A stretch of DNA of 64,000 bases from Opitutaceae bacterium (GTDB lineage Bacteria > Verrucomicrobiota > Verrucomicrobiia > Opitutales > Opitutaceae), in contig JAEUHC010000014.1 of NCBI GenBank assembly GCA_016794785.1, forward strand, positions 248,001 through 312,000. Reading direction: 5' to 3'. Under the pieces are notes generated by a model, which saw only the letters and a list, made by a program, of their open reading frames with translations, was not told the origin of the DNA and made no database searches. A program made the translations under genes and the position numbers. This document shows positions 35,039-42,512 of this stretch, piece by piece. Numbering within the stretch: the stretch's first letter is position 1; each line of letters starts with the position of its first letter.

Positions 35039-36019
35039 TCACACCACCCGGTCCGTCATCGCCGCGCCGCGTTCGAAGGCGGCGAGGTTTTTCAAAAAGT
35101 GCTTCACGATCGCCTCGTCCTGATCGTGGCGGCCGCCAGCGGTGTGCGGCGTGATGTGGCAGCGCGGGTGCGTCCAGAATTCGCTGTCGGCCGGCAGCGG
35201 CTCGGTCGCAAACACGTCGAGATAAGCATCCGCGATGCGGCCGGAGCGCAGGCCCTCAAGCAGCGCGCGTTCGTCCACGGTGGAGCCGCGGCCGACGTTG
35301 TAGAAGCGCGCGCCGGGCTTGAAGCACGCGATGCGGCGGGCGTTCACGTAGTTTCGCGTGCCGGCGTTGTCGGGCAGGATGTTCACCACGTGATCGGCCT
35401 CGGCGAGCGCGGCGCTCACGCGCTCCTCGGGAATCACGCGCACGCCGCGCTCGCTGCGCGTCTGCCGGCGCACGGCCATGATCGTCATCCCGAAGGGCGC
35501 GAGCAGCTCCGCGAGCCGCCGCCCGATCGCACCGAAACCGAGGAGCACCACGGTCTGGCCGGTGAGGAGGCGCGAGTTGTAGCGCCGCTCGGCGTATTCC
35601 CAGCCGCACGTGGTGAGCTGATCCTTGTGCGACGCGAGGAGCTGGCGGCCGAGCGCGAGCATCATCGCGAGCACGTGCTGCGCGCAGGAATCGGCAAAAA
35701 CCTCGGAGACGTTGGAAAACGCCGTGCCGCGCGCGCGCATGGCTTCGAGGAATTCCGGCGTGTCGTAGCGCGTGTAGCCCGCGGTCGTGACCTCGATCCA
35801 GCGCAGCTTGGGGTTGTCGAGGCATTGCCCGACATCAGGCTGGCCGAAGGCGATGTCGGCCGTCGCGAGCGCCGGGTCGGGCTTGGCGGCGCCGAGGAAA
35901 AACTTCGTGGCATCGGGCGCGAAGACGACCTTGTGCCGCCGCGTGCCCTCGGCGAAGAGGCGGTTCTCAGCGTCGGCAAAAAGCGCGTTGGTCCAAATCG
36001 TGAGGGGGGCGGATTTCAT
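35039..36019 (-). CDS. D-2-hydroxyacid dehydrogenase (NAD-binding)
   Basis: A 326-residue enzyme. The Rossmann motif GFGAIGRRLAELLAPFG (residues 161-177) binds NAD(P), and VNILPDNAGTRNYVN with ARFYNVGRGSTVDE supply the catalytic Arg region. A conserved His is in CHITPHTAGG near residue 295 and the Glu in FATEPLP. It reduces or oxidises 2-hydroxy acids; phosphoglycerate or formate dehydrogenase specificity is not indicated. Start ATG at 36017-36019 has the upstream string CTTCCGCC, shared with the DUF1080 gene. It lies downstream of a TIM-barrel isomerase in the same strand. Confidence 0.85.
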   Translation of the reverse strand: MKSAPLTIWTNALFADAENRLFAEGTRRHKVVFAPDATKFFLGAAKPDPALATADIAFGQPDVGQCLDNPKLRWIEVTTAGYTRYDTPEFLEAMRARGTAFSNVSEVFADSCAQHVLAMMLALGRQLLASHKDQLTTCGWEYAERRYNSRLLTGQTVVLLGFGAIGRRLAELLAPFGMTIMAVRRQTRSERGVRVIPEERVSAALAEADHVVNILPDNAGTRNYVNARRIACFKPGARFYNVGRGSTVDERALLEGLRSGRIADAYLDVFATEPLPADSEFWTHPRCHITPHTAGGRHDQDEAIVKHFLKNLAAFERGAAMTDRVV

Positions 36020-36023
36020 GGCG

Positions 36024-36116
36024 GAAGACACGGAGACAGAGAGAGGGGGAGAACGAGGGACGAGACAAATCCGGCGTGGTCTTTTCTCTCAGTCTCTCCG
36101 TCTCCGCGTCTCTCCT
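36024..36116. repeat. GACACGGAGACAGAG imperfect palindrome
   Basis: GACACGGAGACAGAGAGAG (36027-36045) is echoed inverted by CTCTCAGTCTCTCCGTCTCC (36087-36106). Belongs to the CTGTG/CACAG-style set; sits between two minus-strand genes, directly before the start codon of the dehydrogenase gene. Confidence 0.55.
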
Positions 36117-36125
36117 TCCTTCGTC

Positions 36126-36920
36126 CTACCACCACCGCCGCTCTTCCGCCACGCGCAGCGCCTCCTCCAGCGGCGGCAGGTAGGGGTGCCACATTTTTTC
36201 CCATTCGAGGCTCACCGGCCCGGCAAAGCCATCCGCCTGCAGCGCCGCGCGCAGCGCCGCCATCGGAAACCCGCCGTCGCCGGGCAACACGTAGGTGAAG
36301 GGATGCTTCGCACTCGGCACGGGCACGCTGTCCTTCACATGCACGTGCACCACGCCGGTGCGGATGGCGCGCCACGTCGCGACCGGATCCTCGCCGCCTT
36401 TGCGCCAGGTGTGGTGCGCGTCCCAGAGGATCGCCACGTCGGGCAGCACCGCGCGAAAGCGCCCGATCGCAGCGGCGGTCCAGAGCGAGTCGTGCGTCTC
36501 GACCATCACCTCCGCCTGCCAGCCGTGCTCGCGGCGCAGCGCGCGCCACCAGGCGAGCGTCTCCGCCGCGTCGGCAAACTCGGCGGCGTCGGCGGCCTGG
36601 CCGCCGTCAAACACCCGCAGCCAGCGCGCCCCGATCGCGTCGGCCCACGGCGCGAGGCCGGCGAGCTGCGCGCGTTCCGCCGGAGTGGCGCCGGCGAGGT
36701 GCAGCGAGGCGTTGAGCGCGACCACGCGCACCGGCTCGTCCCGCAGCCGCGCCGCGAGCCCCGCCGGCGTGCCATACGCCGCCGTGAAATACGCCGCGAG
36801 ATCGACCGTGCCGCCGAGGGCGCGCAGTTCGACGCCCGCCACGCCCTGCGCCCGCGCGAGCGCGAGGGTCTCGTCGAGCGAGGCGGCGGGGCAACCGAGG
36901 GAGGAAAAACAGCGGAGCAT
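36126..36920 (-). CDS. Sugar phosphate isomerase/epimerase family TIM barrel
   Basis: A 264-residue TIM barrel of the AP-endonuclease-2/xylose-isomerase-like fold. Metal ligands are expected in VMVETHDS (Glu), ILWDAHHTWRKGG (Asp, His), VVHVHVKDS (His/Asp) and VSLEWEK (Glu). ATG at 36918-36920 gives MLRCFSSLG; upstream frame would pass through the repeat. It is divergent from a second isomerase gene of similar fold by about 110 bases. It may isomerise, epimerise or cleave a keto sugar; the family is broad, so specificity is unknown. Confidence 0.82.
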   Translation of the reverse strand: MLRCFSSLGCPAASLDETLALARAQGVAGVELRALGGTVDLAAYFTAAYGTPAGLAARLRDEPVRVVALNASLHLAGATPAERAQLAGLAPWADAIGARWLRVFDGGQAADAAEFADAAETLAWWRALRREHGWQAEVMVETHDSLWTAAAIGRFRAVLPDVAILWDAHHTWRKGGEDPVATWRAIRTGVVHVHVKDSVPVPSAKHPFTYVLPGDGGFPMAALRAALQADGFAGPVSLEWEKMWHPYLPPLEEALRVAEERRWW

Positions 36921-36990
36921 CGGGGCATTCAGCACCACCGCGGGGCCCAGATAAATACAGATATGCGATCTCGGCAGGTTTTGGCTTTTA

Positions 36991-37020
36991 TCCGTGTGCA
37001 TCTGTGTCCATCTGTGGTTC
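36991..37020. repeat. Tandem CTGTGTCCATCTGTGG motif before start codon
   Basis: TCCGTGTGCATCTGTGTCCATCTGTGGTTC style sequence (given here by its pieces TCCGTGTGCAT, CTGTGTCCAT, CTGTGGTTC) ends 9 bases before the ATG of the TIM-barrel gene. Similar strings precede the starts at 49681 and 51165. Confidence 0.55.
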
Positions 37021-37029
37021 TTTCCTCCC

Positions 37030-38073
37030 ATGCCCCGTCCCGTCACCCTGTTCACCGGCCAATGGGCCGACCTTCCCCTCGATCAGCTCGCCCCGCTCGT
37101 CAAAAAGATGGGCTACGATGGCGTCGAACTCGCCTGCTGGGGCGACCACTTCGACGTCGATGCCGCCGCCAACAGCAAGAAATACGTCCACGACAAATGG
37201 GCGCAGCTCAAGGACCACGGCCTCACCTGCTACGCCATCTCGAGCCACCTCGTCGGCCAGGCCGTGTGCGACCTGATCGACGAGCGCCACAAGTCCATCC
37301 TGCCCGCCGATGTCTGGGGCGACGGCGATCCCGAGGGCGTGCGCAAGCGCGCCGCGCGCAAGCTCGCCCTCGCCGCCAAGGCCGCGCGCGCGTTCTTCGA
37401 CGCCAAGCCGGGCAACAACGGCAAGGACGACTTCCCCGCCGTGGTCAACGGCTTCACCGGCTCCTCCATCTGGCACTCGATCTACGCGTTCCCGCCGACC
37501 TCGCAGGCGTTCTGGGACGCCGGCTACGCCGATTTCGGCAAGCGCTTCGGGCCGATCCTCGAGGCCTTCGACAAGGCCAACGTCAACTTCGCCCTCGAGG
37601 TCCACCCGACGGAAATCGCCTTCGACATCGCCAGCACGCAGCGCGCGATCGAGGCGGTGAAGGGCCACAAGCGTTTCGGTTTCAACTACGACCCGTCGCA
37701 CCTCGGCTACCAGGGCGTCGATTACGTGAAGTTCATCCGCACCTTCGGCAGCCGCATCTACCACTGTCACATGAAGGACGTGTGGTGGGGCCACGGCGAC
37801 GGCACGGTGGGCGTCTTCGGCGGCCACGTGAGCTTCGGCCACCCGAGCCGCTACTGGGATTTCCGCTCGCTCGGCCACGGCGACATCAACTTCGAGGAAA
37901 TCATCGTCGCCCTCAACGACGTCGGCTACCGAGGCCCGCTCTCCGTCGAGTGGGAGGACAGCCGCATGGACCGCTTCCACGGCGCCGCCGAGGCCGCCGC
38001 CTTCGTCCGCAAGGTCGATTTCCCGAGCAGCGCGATCGTCTTCGACGCGCAGTTCGACAAACAGAAGAAGTAG
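37030..38073 (+). CDS. Sugar phosphate isomerase/epimerase family TIM barrel
   Basis: A 347-residue TIM barrel. [28 protein letters not shown] is the family opening, and metal ligands are expected in FALEVHPTE (Glu), [12 protein letters not shown] (Asp, His), [11 protein letters not shown] (His, Asp) and [11 protein letters not shown] (Glu). The group includes xylose-isomerase-like epimerases and recently recognised 3-keto-glycoside lyases. The ATG 37030 was preferred over the GTG-like upstream codons because it follows the repeat and the pyrimidine-rich TTTCCTCCC. Immediately followed by Gfo/Idh/MocA genes, which suggests a joint pathway. Confidence 0.85.
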   Translation: MPRPVTLFTGQWADLPLDQLAPLVKKMGYDGVELACWGDHFDVDAAANSKKYVHDKWAQLKDHGLTCYAISSHLVGQAVCDLIDERHKSILPADVWGDGDPEGVRKRAARKLALAAKAARAFFDAKPGNNGKDDFPAVVNGFTGSSIWHSIYAFPPTSQAFWDAGYADFGKRFGPILEAFDKANVNFALEVHPTEIAFDIASTQRAIEAVKGHKRFGFNYDPSHLGYQGVDYVKFIRTFGSRIYHCHMKDVWWGHGDGTVGVFGGHVSFGHPSRYWDFRSLGHGDINFEEIIVALNDVGYRGPLSVEWEDSRMDRFHGAAEAAAFVRKVDFPSSAIVFDAQFDKQKK

Positions 38074-38207
38074 CGAGTAGCGGGTAGTGGGTAGCGAGCA
38101 TCCGTGCCCGCACCCGCCTCCCGCTTTCGCCACTCCGTCCTACTCGCTACCCGCTACTCACTACTCGCTACTTCTTCAGCCTACTCACTACCCGCTACTC
38201 GCTACTT
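38068..38207. repeat. TAGCGAGTAGCGGG-type inverted repeat array
   Basis: AGTAGCGAGTAGCGGG and GTAGTGGGTAGCGAG (38069-38098) are matched by inverted CTCGCTACCCGCTACTC (38142-38160) and again CCCGCTACTCGCTACTT (38190-38207). It is built from short near-octamer units (TAGCGAG, TAGCGGG, TAGTGGG). The stop codon of the isomerase gene (38071-38073) is the first TAG of the array. Confidence 0.65.
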
Positions 38208-38209
38208 TT

Positions 38210-39292
38210 ATGTCCCAAAAAATCGCCATCATCGGCGCGGGCGGCATGGCCGCCTATCACGCCAAGGGTTTCCGCGAGGCCGGCGCCGACATCGTCGCCC
38301 TCTGCGATGTCAGCCAGCCCGCCGCCGAGCGCGCCGCCGCCAAGCACAGCATCGCCAAGGTTTACTCCGATGTCGCCGCGATGCTGCGCACCGAGAAGGA
38401 CCTCGACGCCGTGTCCGTCATCGTCCCCAACAAATTCCACGCGCCCCTCGCGCTCCAGGCCCTCAAGGCCGGCAAGCACGTCTTCTGCGAGAAGCCTCCC
38501 GCGCTCAGCGCCAAGGAAATGGCGAAGATGCAGGCCGCCGCCAAGGCCGCGAAGAAGACGCTGATGTTCAACTTCAACAACCGCGCGCGCCCCGAGAGCT
38601 ACGCGATGATGGACTACATCGCGTCGGGCGCCGTCGGCACCATCAACACCTGCCAGGCGAAATGGATTCGCCGCGCCGGCATCCCCGGCTTCGGCGGCTG
38701 GTTCACCACCAAGGCCCTCTCCGGCGGCGGCCCGCTCATCGACCTCCTCCACATGATCGACCTCGGGCTCCACTTCATGGGCTACCCCGAGCCCGCGCAC
38801 ATCCTCGCGCGCACCTACGCCGACCACATCGACAACAAGGCCTTCAAGGGCCCGTGGGGCATCCCCGATGTCGCCAAGGGCGTGACCGACGTCGAGGCCG
38901 CCGCGCACGGCTTCGTCACCTTCAAGACCGGCCAGTCAATGAACTTCGCCGTCTCGTGGGCCGAGATGAACCACCGCGAGGAAGTCTCCGTGACCTTCCA
39001 GGGCACCAAGGCCGGCGGCCTCGTCCGCCGCCTCTTCGGCACCGACGGCCTCGACAACACCGCGCTCGACGCCTGCCAGCTCTACACGCTGGAAAACGGC
39101 CGCCACGTGAACCGCGACATCATCGTCCCCGCCGACGAGACGATGGGCCGCGTCCGCTCCGCCGTGAATTTCATCCGCACCCTCGAAGGCACGGAGAAAC
39201 CGCTCAACACCCCCGACCAAGCCCTCTCGCTGATGAAAATCATCGACGGCGCCTACAAGTCGGCGACGACGGGGAAGCCGGTGGCGCTTTAA
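38210..39292 (+). CDS. Gfo/Idh/MocA family oxidoreductase
   Basis: A 360-residue dehydrogenase. IGAGGMAAYHAKG is the N-terminal Rossmann motif, VFCEKPPAL the EKP catalytic/cofactor motif (about residue 90), and GGPLIDLLHMIDLGLHFMG the substrate-side D/H helix. It oxidises or reduces a sugar at one carbon using NAD(P). Start ATG at 38210-38212 immediately follows the repeat array and has no ribosome site. It comes 136 bases after a TIM-barrel isomerase, with which it may act on one substrate. Confidence 0.88.
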   Translation: MSQKIAIIGAGGMAAYHAKGFREAGADIVALCDVSQPAAERAAAKHSIAKVYSDVAAMLRTEKDLDAVSVIVPNKFHAPLALQALKAGKHVFCEKPPALSAKEMAKMQAAAKAAKKTLMFNFNNRARPESYAMMDYIASGAVGTINTCQAKWIRRAGIPGFGGWFTTKALSGGGPLIDLLHMIDLGLHFMGYPEPAHILARTYADHIDNKAFKGPWGIPDVAKGVTDVEAAAHGFVTFKTGQSMNFAVSWAEMNHREEVSVTFQGTKAGGLVRRLFGTDGLDNTALDACQLYTLENGRHVNRDIIVPADETMGRVRSAVNFIRTLEGTEKPLNTPDQALSLMKIIDGAYKSATTGKPVAL

Positions 39293-39343
39293 GCACTGCT
39301 GGAGCAAAACTGATTTCGTCAGTTAGCCAAAGAGACGCGCTAG

Positions 39344-39682
39344 ATGAGCAAGATCATTAAAGTCGTCGTCACGACTGAAGTCATCGTGCCGGACTCGGCT
39401 GAAATTGTGCGCATCAAAGACGACGATAACATAGAAGCGGAATACATCCGTGTCGCAGGAAAATTGGCGATTCCGATGATCCACTGGTCCGAGTATGTGT
39501 CGGTAGCGCGACGAGAGGAAGAGATCCAGAAGGTGTTTGATGAGACTGGCGTAAAGCTCGGCATGAGCTTTGAAGACATCGTAGATGATGAGTTCCTTGA
39601 GGAATATCTGAAAGAGCCGGAGTTTCCCAAACATTACCTCGAGGAGACCGGTGAGAAAATCGATGACGACGACGAAACTTAA
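39344..39682 (+). CDS. Small acidic protein, function unknown
   Basis: A 112-residue protein of no recognised family. It begins MSKIIKVVVTTEVIVPDSAE, is very acidic at the C-terminus (ending EKIDDDDET), and shows a VARREEEIQKVFDE helix. Its DNA is visibly lower in GC than the flanking genes, and codon use differs. It sits between two Gfo/Idh/MocA genes. It may be horizontally acquired or a rarely expressed cytoplasmic factor. No signal peptide or membrane helix. The start (ATG 39344) is supported by an unbroken open frame and GC shift only. Confidence 0.55.
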   Translation: MSKIIKVVVTTEVIVPDSAEIVRIKDDDNIEAEYIRVAGKLAIPMIHWSEYVSVARREEEIQKVFDETGVKLGMSFEDIVDDEFLEEYLKEPEFPKHYLEETGEKIDDDDET

Positions 39683-39706
39683 TTTTTGGAATACTTAATT
39701 CCCCAT

Positions 39707-40876
39707 ATGAAACTTAACCGCAAACTCCGCATGGGCATGATTGGCGGCGGGCGTGGCGCCTTCATCGGCGCCGTCCACCGCATGGCCGCGCGCCTCGATG
39801 GCGAAATCGATCTCGTGGCCGGCTGCTTCTCGTCCGACCCCGAGAAATCCAAGGCCTCCGGCGCCGACCTCTTCCTCGATCCGGCCCGCGTCTATGGCAC
39901 CTACCAGGAAATGGCCAAGGCCGAGGCCGCGCTCCCCGCCGACCGGCGCATCGACTTCGTCTCGATCGTCACGCGCAACAACACGCACGCCCCGGTCGCG
40001 AAGGCGTTCCTCGAGGCCGGCTTCCACGTCGTGTGCGACAAGCCGCTGTGTTTCACCCTCGCCGAGGGCCGCAAGCTCCGCGAGGTCGTCAGGAAGAGCG
40101 GCAAGGTTTTCGCGCTCACGCACAATTACACCGGCTACCCGATGGTGAAGGAAGCCCGCGAGTGGGTGCGCAGCGGCAAGCTCGGCAAGCTGATGAAGGT
40201 CGTCGTCGAATATCCGCAGGGCTACGCCATCAGCGCGCTCGAAGCCAAGACCGTGAGCAAAATCGCCAACTGGCGCATGGACCCGAACGTCTCCGGCGTC
40301 TCGAACTGCATGGGCGACATCGGCACGCACGCGCACAACCTCGCGCGCTACATCACCGGCCTCGAGGTGGAGTCGATTTGCGCCGAGCTCTCGACGTTCA
40401 TCCCCGGCCGCCTGCTCGACGACGACGGCAACTGCCTCGTGCGCTTCAGCGACGGCGTGAAAGGCATCCTCTTCGCCTCGCAGATTTCGAGCGGCGATGA
40501 GAACAACCTCAACATCCGCGTCTGGGGCACGCAGGGCTCGCTCCAGTGGTTCCAGGAAAACCCGAACGAGCTCATCTGGAAAAAGCACGACGCGCCCCAG
40601 CAGGTTTACCGCCGCGGCAACGGCTACGTGAGCCCCGCCGCCGCCGGCGCGACGCGCACGCCCTTCGCGCACCCCGAAGGCTTCATCGAAGCCTTCGCCA
40701 ACGTCTATCGCAGCGCCGCCGTCGCCATCGCCGACGCCATCGAAGGCCGCAAGGCCCCGAAGGAAGGCTACGACTTCCCCACCATCGACGACGGCCTCGC
40801 CGGCATGGCCTTCATCGAGACCGCCGTGAAGAGCGGCAAGGCCGGCGCGAAGTGGGTGAAGTTTCCGAAGCTGTAG
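39707..40876 (+). CDS. Gfo/Idh/MocA family oxidoreductase
   Basis: A 389-residue dehydrogenase. IGGGRGAFIGAVHRMAA is the Rossmann motif, VVCDKPLCFTLAEGRKL the DKP motif, HNYTGYPMVKEA follows it, and NCMGDIGTHAHNLARYITG carries the substrate D/H. The ATG 39707 gives MKLNRKLRMGMIGGG; the upstream ATG at 39686 would add seven residues. Members of this subgroup oxidise inositol- or glucoside-like sugars. It sits 24 bases after the small acidic gene and 122 bases before a RAYT gene. Confidence 0.88.
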   Translation: MKLNRKLRMGMIGGGRGAFIGAVHRMAARLDGEIDLVAGCFSSDPEKSKASGADLFLDPARVYGTYQEMAKAEAALPADRRIDFVSIVTRNNTHAPVAKAFLEAGFHVVCDKPLCFTLAEGRKLREVVRKSGKVFALTHNYTGYPMVKEAREWVRSGKLGKLMKVVVEYPQGYAISALEAKTVSKIANWRMDPNVSGVSNCMGDIGTHAHNLARYITGLEVESICAELSTFIPGRLLDDDGNCLVRFSDGVKGILFASQISSGDENNLNIRVWGTQGSLQWFQENPNELIWKKHDAPQQVYRRGNGYVSPAAAGATRTPFAHPEGFIEAFANVYRSAAVAIADAIEGRKAPKEGYDFPTIDDGLAGMAFIETAVKSGKAGAKWVKFPKL

Positions 40877-40879
40877 CAA

Positions 40880-40976
40880 GTAGGGCGCGGTCTGTGACCC
40901 GCCCTTGTTTTCGCACCCGCCGCACGGCTTCGCACGCATAACTCGCTCCGAGGGCGGGTCACAGACCCCGCCCTAC
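40880..40976. repeat. REP-like inverted repeat, GTAGGGCG type, upstream of RAYT
   Basis: Arms at 40880-40905 (starting GTAGGGCGCGGTCTGTG) and 40951-40976 are reverse complements with one mismatch over 26 bases, forming a large stem. It begins 3 bases after the dehydrogenase stop codon. Confidence 0.8.
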
Positions 40977-40998
40977 TCACAAGCCCCCGCGTTTCCCC

Positions 40999-41595
40999 AT
41001 GCACTTCGTGCACACCACGCGGTTCCGCCGTGGCAAGCTGCCGCATTGGGAAGTCGAGGGCGGGCGCTACTTCGTAACGGTCCGTCTCGCCGACAGCCTG
41101 CCGCACGAGGTCGTGGCCCGGCTGCAGGAAATCCACTGCGCCCTCTCCGCCATCGAGCCCGCTTCCGAACAGTTCGCCGCGCTCCAACGCCAGTATTTTC
41201 GCACACTGGAAAAATACCTCGATGCCGGCACCGGCTCCTGCGCCCTCGGCGATCCGCGCTGCGCGCAGCTCATCGCCAAAGAACTAACCGCGCTGGCCGA
41301 CTGGGCCGTCGAGGCGCCGCATTTCACCATCATGCCGAATCATTGGCACGCGTTGCTCGTGCCCCGCACCGGATGCGTTCACTCACTCGGCCAAGTCATG
41401 AAGCGCCTCAAGGGTCGCACCGCGAAACGGCTTCGCTCCATCGGCGGTGGCGGTGGCGCCGTCTGGCAACGCGAGTGGTTCGACCGTTGGATGCGTGACG
41501 ATTCGGAATGGGAAAAGACCATCGCCTACATCCATAACAATCCGGTGAAGGCGGGCCTCGCCGCCACTTGGCAGGAACATCCTTGGACGAAGTAG
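40999..41595 (+). CDS. REP-associated tyrosine transposase (RAYT)
   Basis: A 198-residue Y1 (IS200-like) single-strand nuclease. The HUH-type motif is H115-W-H117 in IMPNHWHALL, and the nucleophilic Tyr177 lies in YIHNNPVKAG, the RAYT hallmark. RAYTs cut and join at REP palindromes and are normally chromosomal, single-copy and without a mobile element's own ends. The gene starts 22 bases after one REP pair and its stop codon shares its last base with the next. All key residues are present, so it may be active. Confidence 0.88.
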   Translation: MHFVHTTRFRRGKLPHWEVEGGRYFVTVRLADSLPHEVVARLQEIHCALSAIEPASEQFAALQRQYFRTLEKYLDAGTGSCALGDPRCAQLIAKELTALADWAVEAPHFTIMPNHWHALLVPRTGCVHSLGQVMKRLKGRTAKRLRSIGGGGGAVWQREWFDRWMRDDSEWEKTIAYIHNNPVKAGLAATWQEHPWTK

Positions 41596-41668
41596 TAGGG
41601 CGCGGTCTGTGACCGCCCTCCGTTCGAACACTCAGCACGCGAAAAGGCGGGTCAGAGACCCGCCCTAC
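41595..41668. repeat. REP-like inverted repeat, GTAGGGCG type, downstream of RAYT
   Basis: Left arm 41595-41619 (GTAGGGCGCGGTCTGTGACC...) and right arm 41645-41668 (ending ACCCGCCCTAC) pair imperfectly. It has the same arm sequence as the copy upstream of the RAYT gene. Confidence 0.78.
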
Positions 41669-41676
41669 TTGCCCCC

Positions 41677-42429
41677 TCAATACGTCGCCCGCCCGCCCGA
41701 GATGTCGAACACCGCGCCCGTGCTAAACGAGCACTCGTCCGACGCCAGCCACGCCACAAGCGCCGCCACCTCGTCCACCGTGCCGGGCCGGCCCATTGGG
41801 ATCTTCGAGAGCATATACTTCACGTGCTCGGGCGAGCACTGCTGCAAAATCTCCGTCTCGATCACGGCGGGCGTGATGCAGTTCACGCGGATGCCGGTCG
41901 TCGCGAGTTCCTTGCCGAGCGACTTGGTCAGCCCGATCACGCCCGCCTTGGCGGCGCTGTAGTGCGAGGCGTTGGGGTTGCCCTCCTTGCCCGCGATGGA
42001 GGCGACGTTGACGATCCGGCCGGCGTTTTTCGCCAGCATCAGCGGCACGACGGCGCGGCAGCAGAGGAACACCGCGAACAAATCCAGCTCCATCACGGCG
42101 CGCCACTCGGCCGGCGTGCATTCCCAGAGCTTCTTGTTCACGCCGGCGATGCCCGCGTTGTTCACGAGCACGTCGATCGAGCCGAAGCGTGCGTGCGTGG
42201 CCGCGGTCGCGGACGCGACGGCGGCCTCCTGCGTGATGTCGGCCGTCGCCGTATGCACGCGATCGCCAGCGCCGAGCGCCTGCGCGGCGGCGGCGAGGGC
42301 CGTGGCGTCGTTGTCCCAGAGGCTGCAACGCGCGCCCGAGGCGAGAAACCGCCGGGCGACCGCGAGCCCGATGCCGCGCGCGCCGCCGGTGATGACCGCC
42401 ACGCGGCCGGAGAGGTCGATTTGGTTCAT
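41677..42429 (-). CDS. SDR family NAD(P)-dependent oxidoreductase
   Basis: A 250-residue short-chain dehydrogenase of the classical type. TGGARGIG (14-21) binds the cofactor, VNNAG (89-93) is the structural motif, and the triad is S144, Y157 and K161 (HYSAAKAG). ISGGRATY closes the protein, as in FabG-like enzymes and sugar/polyol dehydrogenases. It lies downstream of the DUF1080 gene, separated by a perfect palindrome. In this sugar-catabolic region a keto-sugar or polyol substrate is a fair guess; FabG activity is the alternative. Confidence 0.87.
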   Translation of the reverse strand: MNQIDLSGRVAVITGGARGIGLAVARRFLASGARCSLWDNDATALAAAAQALGAGDRVHTATADITQEAAVASATAATHARFGSIDVLVNNAGIAGVNKKLWECTPAEWRAVMELDLFAVFLCCRAVVPLMLAKNAGRIVNVASIAGKEGNPNASHYSAAKAGVIGLTKSLGKELATTGIRVNCITPAVIETEILQQCSPEHVKYMLSKIPMGRPGTVDEVAALVAWLASDECSFSTGAVFDISGGRATY

Positions 42430-42440
42430 GGGAATCGTTC

Positions 42441-42508
42441 GTAGCGGCGAGCGCCAGCGAGCCGACGGCAGGACGTCGCCCTGTCGGCTCGCTGGTGCTC
42501 GCCGCTAC
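42441..42508. repeat. Palindromic repeat, GTAGCGGCGAG type
   Basis: Arms 42441-42466 and 42483-42508 are reverse complements with one mismatch over 26 bases and start GTAGCGGCGAGC. It fills most of the 83-base gap between the SDR and DUF1080 genes. Confidence 0.75.
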
Positions 42509-42512
42509 GCGT

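Larger units (their letters stand above)
40880..41668 (+). mobile_element. RAYT unit: transposase gene flanked by REP pairs
   Basis: A Y1-type REP-associated tyrosine transposase gene lies between two GTAGGGCG-type inverted repeats (40880-40976 and 41595-41668), the classical REP/RAYT layout. The element is probably domesticated rather than a moving insertion sequence, since no target duplication was recognised. Confidence 0.75.

Noticed and set aside
38068..38207. Possible CRISPR array
   Set aside because: Units are 7-8 bases, in both orientations and without equal spacers; no cas genes nearby. It is a palindromic array.
40999..41595. An IS200 insertion sequence
   Set aside because: The sequence and its REP flanks fit a RAYT; no IS200-type ends, orfB partner or target duplication were seen.
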